DNA of 64,000 bases, taken from positions 1-64,000 of the forward strand of contig JBAIAA010000019.1 of NCBI GenBank assembly GCA_037893245.1, written 5' to 3'. A program made the translations under genes and the position numbers. Origin of the DNA: Crossaster papposus (taxonomy: Eukaryota; Echinodermata; Asteroidea; Velatida; Solasteridae). Every line of letters starts with the position of its first letter. The stretch's first letter is position 1. Below, piece by piece: positions 29,201 to 41,200 of this stretch. The notes under the pieces were generated by a model. The model saw only the letters and a program-made list of their open reading frames with translations, ran no database searches and was not told the origin of the DNA.

Positions 29201-32200
29201 TTAAAAATAATCCCGCGCCTCGGCTCGGGGATGTTAAAATAATCCCGGCGCAAACTTTTGCAGCATAAGTATGCCATAATCCGTTATTGTCGCTAGCGTT
29301 TATCTGAGCTACGATTTGGGATTGATAAGTCAGGGAACCAGACTATAGCTTAGATATACTATACCTTATTATAAGTGTAGCTGAAATCAGCAGCCGATAT
29401 TCCAACAATCTGAAGGAACGGGGCATAATCACTTCCAGAGCCCAGAGTACCAATACTATAGACAAAAAAAAAAAAAAAATTTAGACCAATTTTTTTTTTC
29501 AGGTTTCTAAGTTATCAATATTTTGAATAACTACATTTTAGTTTTATACAACACATCTGTTTGTTTTTAATTGGTTACATTTTAATAGTCACATGATGTT
29601 GAATAATTTGTGCTGCATTTCATAAGCCTTTTGCTAATGATTAATTCTTCCAAAATATGCAGTGCAGCAAACAGTGATGTCTTCTCATTCAAAATGAACA
29701 GGGATCACATTTTACGGTCATTTTATTTCAATTTCTCAAAAAGAAAATCGCAGTTTTTGTTCTTCTTTAGAAAACACTGGGAATGGATCTACGATGTGAT
29801 TTCTCATTAAAAGCGGACACGGTCCTTAGCAAGATGTGATTTGAACAAAAAGATTTCCCAAAACACATCCAAATGCTCCAAATTCACATCCAAATGCTCC
29901 TAATTCACATCCAAATGCTCCTAATTCACATCCAAATGCTCCTAATTCACATCCAAATGCTCTTAATTCACATCCTCAGTCCAAATTCACATCCTCATCA
30001 GTCCAAATTCAATCCAGTGGATGTGAATTGGACTTTATGGCCGAGTTCGGGCGGTCTGTTCTTGACACGCGAACTCGGTTCTCGCGCTCGAACGGCATGA
30101 ACGCAACCCGTGAACATTGCACTCGGAACAAGAACACACACCACCTATCCATCAGGGTTTTGCAAGAACAAGTACGCGTGTCAAGAACAGACCGCCCGAA
30201 CCCAACCTATAACGACTCAACCCAGGATTTGAATGTGATTTTGGAAATCTTTTGTTAAATTCACATTCTGCTAAGGACCGTGTCCGCTTGGAATGCAAAA
30301 TCACATTATGACCCATTCCTAAAGTGCGAAGTGTACACACAAAATCGTTCAATTCCGTCGACCCGGCAGCTTCAGAGATCTAATCAAAATTGGAAGGCCA
30401 TCATTTGTCATCAAAACTTTTGTCAAGAAACTGGACTTGACCAGTTTGCGCCGGAGGACATATATACATGCAAAGTTTTTTTCCGAGATTCAAAATGGAT
30501 GACGCATAAACACGTCACGAGCAAACTAGGCCGGAAATGTCTGTCAGCAGCGAGTAAGGCCGGAAATGTTTGTCAGCAGCGAGTAAGGCCGGAAATGTCT
30601 GTCAGCAGCGAGCAAGGCCGAAAAAGGAATGGGTGCGCTTCCCAATACCATCGGCCTGAACCCGCCTCGGAATCAAGTTTCGTAAAATAATAATCCTGCG
30701 CCTCGGCTCGGTGAATGTTACAATAATCCCGGAGCGAACTGGTCAAAACTTTCACCGCGAGTTGTGAACTTACTGCGGATGTCCGTCCACCGTGTTTCCT
30801 TTGAGATCGCGTTCCTTCCACGTATCGTACACCGTCTGTCGCTTGCCTTCAGGATTGGGATCACCTACCTTGGACAAAAAACGAGACCAACAAGTGATGG
30901 ATCGTATAAAGCCAATTTGGTATTTCATTCATGTGATACCTCTACCGGGTGGCCCAAAAATACCAGAGAAGCATATCTCGACGGACAAGCATACTTCCAC
31001 TACCCTGACGCTAAAACTACCTATACCAATGGATGGAGAATCTTTCTAGAAGAAGAACAACGACACCAAGAAACAGACAAGCACACTTCACTACCCCGAG
31101 GCTAAAACTACCTATACCAATGGATGAAGAATCTTTCTAGAAGAAGAACAACGACACCAAGAAACAGACAAGCATACTTCAACTACACCGAGGCTAAAAC
31201 TACACCAATGGATGGAGAATCTTTCTAGAAGAAGAACAGCGACACCAAGAAACAGACAAGCATACTTCACTACCCTGAGGCTAAAACTACCTCTACCAAT
31301 GCATGGAGAATCTTTCTAGAAGACGAACAGCGACACCAAGAAACAGACAAGCATACTTCACTACCCTGAGGCTAAAACTACCTCTACCAATGGATGGAGA
31401 ATCGTTCTAGAAGAAGAACAACGACACCAAGAAACAGACAAGCATACTTCACTACACTGAGGCTAAAACTACCTATACCAATGGATGAAGAATCTTTCTA
31501 GAAGAAGAACAACGACACCAAGAAACAGACAAGCATACTTCACTACCCTAAGGCTAAAACTACCTCTACCAATGGATGGAGAATCTTTCTAGAAGACGAA
31601 CAACGACACCAAGAAACAGACAAGCATACTTCACTACACTGAGGCTAACACTACCTATACCAATGGATGAAGAATCTTTCTAGAAGAAGAACAACGACAC
31701 CAAGAAACAGACAAGCATACTTCACTACCCTAAGGCTAAAACTACCTCTACCAATGGATGGAGAATCTTTCTAGAAGACGAACAACGACACCAAGAAACA
31801 GACAAGCATACTTCACTACCCTAAGGCTAAAACTACCTCTACCAATGGATAGAGAATCTTTCTAGAAGAAGAACAACGACACCAAGAAACAGACAAGCAT
31901 ACTTCACTACCTTGAGGCTAGAACTACCTATACCAATGGATGAAGAATCTTTCTAGAAGACGAACAACGACACCAAGAAACAGACAAGCATACTTCTTAC
32001 TACCCTGAGGCTAGAACTACCTATACCAATGGATGAAGAATATTTCTAGAAGAAGAACAACGACACCAAGAAACAGACAAGCATACTTCCACTACCCCGA
32101 GGCTAAACTACCTATACCAATGGATGAAGAATCTTTCTAGAAGAAGAACAACGACACCAAGAAACAGACAAGCATACTTCACTACCCTGAGGCTAAAACT

Positions 32201-35200
32201 ACCTATACCAACGGATGGAGAATCTTTCTAGAAGAAGAACAACGACACCAAGAAACAGACAAGCATACTTCACTACCCTGAGGCTAAAACTACCTATACC
32301 AACGGATGGAGAATCGTTCTAGAAGAAGAACAACGACACTAAGAAACAGACAAGCGTACTTCATTACCCTGAGGCTAAAACTACCTATACCAATGGATGG
32401 ATAATCTTTCTAGAAGAAGAACAACGACACCAAGAAACAGACAAGCATACTTCACTACCCTGAGGCTAAAACTACCTATACCAATGGATAGAGAATCTTT
32501 CTAGAAGACAAGCAACGACACCAAGAAACAGACAAGCATACTTCACTACCCCGAGGCTAAAACTACCTATACCAATGGATGGAGAATCTCTCTAGAAGAC
32601 GAACAACGACACCAAGAAACACACAAGCATACTTCACTACACTGAGGCTAAAACTACCTATACCAATGGATGAAGAATCTTTCTAGAAGAAGAACAACGA
32701 CACCAAGAAACAGACAAGCATACTTCACTACCCTAAGGCTAAAACTACCTCTACCAATGGATGGAGAATCTTTCTAGAAGACGAACAACGACACCAAGAA
32801 ACAGACAAGCATACTTCACTACCCTAAGGCTAAAACTACCTCTACCAATGGATAGAGAATCTTTCTAGAAGAAGAACAACGACACCAAGAAACAGACAAG
32901 CATACTTCACTACCTTGAGGCTAGAACTACCTATACCAATGGATGAAGAATCTTTCTAGAAGACGAACAACGACACCAAGAAACAGACAAGCATACTTCA
33001 CTACCCTAAGGCTAAAACTACCTCTACCAATGGATAGAGAATCTTTCTAGAAGAAGAACAACGACACCAAGAAACAGACAAGCATACTTCACTACCTTGA
33101 GGCTAGAACTACCTATACCAATGGATGAAGAATCTTTCTAGAAGACGAACAACGACACCAAGAAACAGACAAGCATACTTCTTACTACCCTGAGGCTAGA
33201 ACTACCTATACCAATGGATGAAGAATATTTCTAGAAGAAGAACAACGACACCAAGAAACAGACAAGCATACTTCCACTACCCCGAGGCTAAACTACCTAT
33301 ACCAATGGATGAAGAATCTTTCTAGAAGAAGAACAACGACACCAAGAAACAGACAAGCATACTTCACTACCCTGAGGCTAAAACTACCTATACCAACGGA
33401 TGGAGAATCTTTCTAGAAGAAGAACAACGACACCAAGAAACAGACAAGCGTACTTCATTACCCTGAGGCTAAAACTACCTATACCAATGGATGGATAATC
33501 TTTCTAGAAGAAGAACAACGACACCAAGAAACAGACAAGCATACTTCACTACCCTGAGGCTAAAACTACCTATACCAATGGATAGAGAATCTTTCTAGAA
33601 GACAAGCAACGACAACAAGAAACAGACAAGCATACTTCACTACCCCGAGGCTAAAACTACCTATACCAATGGATGGAGAATCTCTCTAGAAGACGAACAA
33701 CGACACCAAGAAACAGACAAGCATACTTCACTACACTGAGGCTAAAACTACCTATACCAATGGATGAAGAATCTTTCTAGAAGAAGAACAACGACACCAA
33801 GAAACAGACAAGCATACTTCACTACCCTAAGGCTAAAACTACCTCTACCAATGGATGGAGAATCTTTCTAGAAGACGAACAACGACACCAAGAAACAGAC
33901 AAGCATACTTCACTACCCTAAGGCTAAAACTACCTCTACCAATGGATAGAGAATCTTTCTAGAAGAAGAACAACGACACCAAGAAACAGACAAGCATACT
34001 TCACTACCTTGAGGCTAGAACTACCTATACCAATGGATGAAGAATCTTTCTAGAAGACGAACAACGACACCAAGAAACAGACAAGCATACTTCTTACTAC
34101 CCTGAGGCTAGAACTACCTATACCAATGGATGAAGAATATTTCTAGAAGAAGAACAACGACACCAAGAAACAGACAAGCATACTTCCACTACCCCGAGGC
34201 TAAACTACCTATACCAATGGATGAAGAATCTTTCTAGAAGAAGAACAACGACACCAAGAAACAGACAAGCATACTTCACTACCCTGAGGCTAAAACTACC
34301 TCTACCAATGGATGGAGAATCGTTCTAGAAGAAGAACAACGACACCAAGAAACAGACAAGCGTACTTCATTACCCTGAGGCTAAAACTACCTATACCAAT
34401 GGATGGATAATCTTTCTAGAAGAAGAACAACGACACCAAGAAACAGACAAGCATACTTCACTACCCTGAGGCTAAAACTACCTATACCAATGGATAGAGA
34501 ATCTTTCTAGAAGACAAGCAACGACACCAAGAAACAGACAAGCATACTTCACTACCCCGAGGCTAAAACTACCTATACCAATGGATGGAGAATCTCTCTA
34601 GAAGAAGAACAACGACACCAAGAAACAGACAAGCATACTTCACTACCCTGAGGCTAAAACTACCTATACCAATGGATGGAGAATCTCTCTAGAAGAAGAA
34701 CGACGACACCAAGAAACAGACAAGCATACTTCACTACCCTGAGGCTAAAACTACCTATACCAATGGATGAAGAATCTTTCTAGAAGAAGAACAACGACAC
34801 CAAGAAACAGACAAGCATACTTCACTACCCTGAGGCTAAAACTACCTATACCAATGGATAGGGAATCTTTCTAGAAGAAGAACAACGACACCAAGAAACA
34901 GACAAGCATACTTCACTACCCTGAGGCTAAAACTACCTATACCAATGGATGAAGAATCTTTCTAGAAGAAGAACAACGACACCAAGAAACAGACAAGCAT
35001 ACTTCACTACCCTGAGGCTAAAACTACCTATACCAATGGATGGAGAATCTTTCTAGAAGAAGAACAACGACACCAAGAAACAGACAAGCATACTTCACTA
35101 CCCTGAGGCTAAAACTACCTATACCAATGGATAGGGAATCTTTCTAGAAGAAGAACAACGACACCAAGAAACAGACAAGCATACTTCACTACCCTGAGGC

Positions 35201-38200
35201 TAAAACTACCTATACCAATGGATGGAGAATCTTTCTAGAAGAAGAACAACGACACCAAGAAACAGACAAGCATACTTCCAGTACCCCGAGGCTAAACTAC
35301 CTATACCAATGGATGGAGAATCTCTCTAGAAGAAGAACAACGACACCAAAAAACAGACAAGCATACTTCACTACCCTAAGGCTAAAACTACCTATATCAA
35401 TGGATGAAGAATCTTTCTAGTAGAAATATGATACCAAAATGTCTCGATTTGGGCCGGTAGTGATAATGCTGGGTTTACACTGGGCCACGATTGCCACGAT
35501 TGCCACGATCGCCACGATTTGAGAGAATCGCGATGAGCGTGGAGGGTCGTGGGATCGAATCGTGATGATCTTGAGGGAACTTGGTGCACGGAATCGTGAT
35601 GATCATGACAAGTTTTGACAATCAAAACGTTTGTCACGATCATCAAGATCTAGACCCTATTTTGTTAATAAGTGAATTAGTTATGCCCCTATTCCACACA
35701 GACCACGAATCCCACGAACCGCCAAGAATTGATACATTTTAGGATTCGTAATTGAATCGTAATCAGTTCGTGAAGTTCTTAACTGATTCGTAGTCAGTTC
35801 TTTCAATTCTTAAGTGATCTGGAATTCGTGGCAAAAGTTTTGAGCCGTTCAAAATGTTGGCCACGAACTCCCGATTCAAAACAATCGTAGTTAATTCGTA
35901 ACAAATTCGTAGTGCATACTTAGGCATCGTACCTGAATCGTAATATATTCGTAGGCATTCGTAGGTATTCTTAACTCATTCGGGGATTCGTGAATTCGTG
36001 GCTTGACCACGAATCAGCTACGAGTCCCACGAATACACATCGAAGCAGGTACGTTGAACATCCATTTTGGAACTGATGCCCAAGCAGGGATGAGAGCCTT
36101 TGTATACCTATCTTGAGAAAAAATCCCACGAATTGTCAAGAATAGTCACGAATTCAATTTTAATCGTACCTGATTCGTAGATGCATTCGGCATATTCTTA
36201 ACTGATTCGTAACTGATTCCTTACGTTCGTGCAGTATTCGTATTCTATTCTTGTAAATCGTAGTGACTCCTTGACAATATTTGAGCGATTCGAGCCGAAT
36301 CCCACGAATATTCGTAACTCTATCGTACCTGTATCGTAACAGAATCTTAGAGCGTCACGATTTGGACAACAAATGTTCAATATTCGAGGAATCCTTACGA
36401 ATCCTACAATTTATCAATTCGTGGCAGTTCGTGGGATTCGTGGTCTGTGTGGAATAGGGGCATTAGAGGTCATTTCGCCACAAAAATTACAAAACCGCGG
36501 TTCAGTAATTTGTTGGTGCGGAAAGACATTGACTTAATGTTAAAAAGACATGAATCTGGGACTTAGAAACATTTCCAATTTTGTTAGGAAATACTTAGAC
36601 AATTTTCTTGACTTTCCATCGACTTTGTACACAACCGCTGGAGTAACGTCAAGTTCCATTCTTCCCGTAACCCCATTTCTTAATAATGTAATTGGTGTAG
36701 GGTTTTAAACAAACGGGGGCTAATTACTTTCTTAGCGGCACTGTAGATCGTATTGTAGAGATTGGGCGTCCCACTGACTTCAAGTACCCAGGTTCCTAGC
36801 AGTTAAAACAAAAAAGAAATTAGCACAAGCGTTAATGACAGGACCCACTCGTAGAGTTTAGTGCGCAAATTGTATTGGCCGTGTAAATTATTATTTCTTT
36901 TGGCAACAATTTTTGTTTTTTCGTAGGAACACATTTTGTGAAATTTTGTACTGCATGAGGGATTAAAGGTAGGATACACCATTGGTAATTGCTTGAACTG
37001 TCATGAATGAGTAGATTTAGGGGGTTGTATTTCATAGTAAATATCGTTTAACTGACCTGTCCGAAGTTTTACAATCATGGATGCCGAGAAAAGCACGAAA
37101 AACAGCGGGTTTTTTTCAACCGGCGTCGAGCAGTTATTCTTATGTTATCTTTGTTTTTTCGCGATTACCGTCCGACGATCGCGAATTTTCCATTATCAAA
37201 TTCATTTTATCGGAATAATTACAGGATATCTAGCGCAATCATTTTGCTGGATGCCTAGAATCGACATTTACTTTCAAATAAGTAAGATATTCCTTAATAA
37301 TTCGGTAGTAAATATTTTTGATATCTCCAAATGGTGTATCCTACTTTTAATTGTTATTAACCGTTTCAAAAATGGCCGCCAAAAATGCTAGTTATCATAT
37401 AAGTGAACGGCTCCACAAAAAGGGTATTAAATCGAGCTGTGCATTATCATGTAATAACCCACTCAACGTTGAGAGGGTAAACATTTCATCAAAATGCGAT
37501 TTACATTTTTTATCATGAATGACATTTTTAATACCTACAGTTTCAGGTTTCATTCAAAGAAATGTTGATTTTGATGAATAAAGTGTACAAAAAACTACCA
37601 TTTTGTGTGCATCGTTCTGTTGTACAACAAAGCTGGCTATTTTTTAAAGCCTGTTTTCTCAGTTGTGTAATTTGAACTCCAAGGAAGTAATCAATATGCA
37701 AACACGTCATATCTCTAGCACGGAAGGGGCTATGGAGCTCTATTATATACCAAATGAAAGCTTAGGTTGCAAGCTTTCCACCCATGCATATAACTTAATT
37801 GCTGCGACATTGTGGAGTGGGTCACATATTACCACAAATGAGCACTTAGGGAGACAAATTAGTGTAAGTTTTTAGGTAATAAGGAGACAGTGACACTTAG
37901 GAAAACATTTCAGTGTCTCCCTAAGTGTCTAGCTACCCTAAAAAACAATATTTGGGAGTTATTTTTGCTCTAGAACGACAGATTAGGATCTAAAAAGCAT
38001 AAACCTTGAAGATCTTAGAAGGAAATAAAAAAGGTTAGGGTAAACAAGTTAGGACTGTTTTAAGTTGGTGTACATCCCTTAGGGATTGTCTCCCTAAGTA
38101 TCACTGGGGGGTTTTATTATAATTAATCCGATAACAATATTGACGGCCATTTTGAAAAAAAAAAAAAAAAAAAAAGTAATAACACCAAAAAGCTGCCATT

Positions 38201-41200
38201 GCTCACTCTGCAATGCTATCACACATTTCCCAACCTTAGGTTTGCATACCTTAACAAAAATTGCTCTGAGCATTACCCCTCTCGATCATTTGTGACCGGC
38301 TCTACAAAAAGGTGTATTATGTCGCAAAAAAAAGAAATGGAGTTCTATACATGGTAAGAAAGCCCACAACGTAAGCTTTATTTTGGTATATAATAGAGCT
38401 ATTTTTGAAGATATGGCATGTTTACATATTGATTACTTCCTTGGAGTTCAAAATACACAACTGAGAAAACAGACTTTGAAATAGCCGGCTCTGTTGTACT
38501 ACAACAGAACGATGCACACAAAACGAAAGTTTTTTTCACTTTATTCATCAAAATCAACATTTCTTTGAATGAAACCTGAAACTGTAGGTATTAAAGATTT
38601 CATTCATGACAAAAAATTAAAATCACCTTTTGATGAAATGTTTACCCTCTCAACGTTGAGCGGCCATTACATGATAATGCACAGCGCGACTTGATACACC
38701 TTTTTGTAGAGCCGGTCACATTTGATCAATTTTTTGGACCTAGGCTGATGGCCTAGTACATTAAAACGAGATACTGACCTGTTACAGCGATGTCCTGGTT
38801 CAGATATGCCACTGTGCGAGCTCCGAGATTCTTGGCGTATTCCTGATTTTAAATCAAATGACAGAGGTACTTATTTTTCAAAAATGATGAATGAAAAAAT
38901 GCCTTCGATGGATTTGTCTATACTGTAATGTACAGCGGTGCGAAAATCGGAATTTGATAAACTTTAGTTTTCATATTTCGAAGAATTGATCGGTTTTGTT
39001 AATTACCTCGACCCATTCATTGGAACCAATTAGTCCGTATTCCTCAGCTCCCCAACTCCCGAACATGATAGTGCGACGTGGCCTCCAACCTGCACGTAAA
39101 GTTTACAAATAAGTGAAGTAGGTTTTCAAAAAATACTAATAATAACAATAATAATAATAATAACCGAAAATGGGGCATTTGGGAGACATCTCCATAGAGA
39201 CGTACAGAGCATTTTTCATTCTTTATTGTAACCTAACCCGTTTTTACCTAGAGCTTTTGCCACTAAATTTCATATTTAAGCATTTTGGACCCTACTCTAT
39301 CAATCAAAAATATAAACAAACCAAAAATATTTTTTGTTAAGGTAGCTGGGGAATTAGGGAGACACTAAAATGTCTCCCTAAGTCCAATGTCTCCCAACTA
39401 CCTAAACAATTACGCTAAAATGTCCCCCGAAGGTGATGAGGACGGGCCTGGGCCTGGGACTGGGACTGACCTGGGACGGGACTGACCTGGGAATGGCCTG
39501 AGACTGACCTGAAACGGGCCTGGGACTGCCCTAGGACTGACCTGGGACGGCGGGCCTGGGACGGGCCTGGGACTGACCTGGGACGGCGGGCCTGGGACTG
39601 ACCTGGGACTGACCTGGGACTGACCTGGGACGGAACTGGGACTGACCTGGGACTGACCTGGGACTGACCTGGGACTGACCTGGGACTGACCTGGGACTGA
39701 CCTGTGACGGGCCTGGGACTGACCTGGGACTGACCTGGGACTGACCTGGGACTGACCTGGGACGGACCTGCATTAGGGAAAGAGAATTCGCCATTGGCGT
39801 GAACGGCGCAGGAACAGTGCACGAACAGTGCGTGAGCACCGTGTGAATATCCTTACCATCTTTAATAAGTTTTCCCATCACCCGACTCATCTCCATCAGA
39901 CATGCCGTACCGCTGGATGGATCAATAGCCCCATAGCCCCAGGCATCGCGGTGGTTGCCGATAATCACATAACGATCTGCACCAAAAAAGGTATAACAAC
40001 CATTAACTCGAACCCGGCAACCTAACTCTTCCAAAATCCTCATTGCAGTTTTAGATGATGTTGGAGGATTGAGGATGAATAGTGATTGATGAAGCATCGA
40101 GGATTTGGGAGGATTATTATTATTATTATTATTATTATTTCTTTCGGCAATGAAACCGAGGATTCCTCAAAAAGCGCCCAAGGCACTGTAAGCTCGTAAG
40201 CCTGAGAAAACCTGCAGGAGGATGAACGAATTGCCAGAAACACCGGGGCGAACCCCTGCTCTTAGCGATAAGCGTGACTGGGTTCTTTTACGTGCGTGTC
40301 TAGGTTCAATATATACACAATACACACACACGGGACCAACGGCTTTACGTCCCATCCGAAGGACGAAGCAATAGTGGTTTAATTGCCTTGCTTAAGGACA
40401 CACGTGTCGACGGCCGGGATTCGAACTCACACTCTGTGGAACAGAAAACACACGCTCTTAACCACTCGGCCACGACACTCCATTGAGGATGAATTGAGGT
40501 ATTCAGAGATTAAATTCGTCAAATCAATTTAAACATAAGATTAAAATTGCTGCAAACTGCTTACTGGCTGGAAAGACCAGAAATATACAAATCAGATAAG
40601 TGAAACAAATTAAATTGAATTGTTCAATAAATTAGTCTGATGTGAGCTCAACTTACCCGGTTCTACACTTCCCTTAATTGTTCCAATAACATTGTAAGCA
40701 GTTGCCATTCGGTTCTCGGTATAAATATTCATCTTTACTGTCCTGTTGAAGATAAAAAACATGTTAGGCAATACAAATGTGACCAGTCACCTCAAAATGG
40801 GAGTAAAGATTTAGTGATTAACCCTTTCAACCTAATTATGAGATAAACACTTTTGAAGTTCAAAAAAGAGTATCAATTCTATACACAATTGTTTCACAAA
40901 ATCAACAAAAAAAAAACTTCTGGGTGACGAATTATGTTAAAATTTGGGAGATTGTAGATTAATAGTTATTGTGATTCAGAAAAAAACCTAAAACCTAAAA
41001 ATGGTAAAATCCACCCTGAAATTACTTCACGAGTACATTGTTATAAAACACATTGTGCGACTTTGTCCGGGTTTCGTTGGTGACTTACTTGTTTATGTTG
41101 TCAGCATTGAAGCCAGGCCCATAGCGATACACCAAATTGGGCAAGTTGCCAGACCATTCTTCGGTTACGTTGTTCCCTCCCATAATTCTATAAAGGGTAC

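Noticed and set aside
39415..40097. Long minus-strand open frames (GQSQVSPR repeats) running into GCPII exon 9
   Set aside because: Produced by the 11-bp minisatellite in intron 9; only 39857-39976 is coding, with proper splice sites on both sides.
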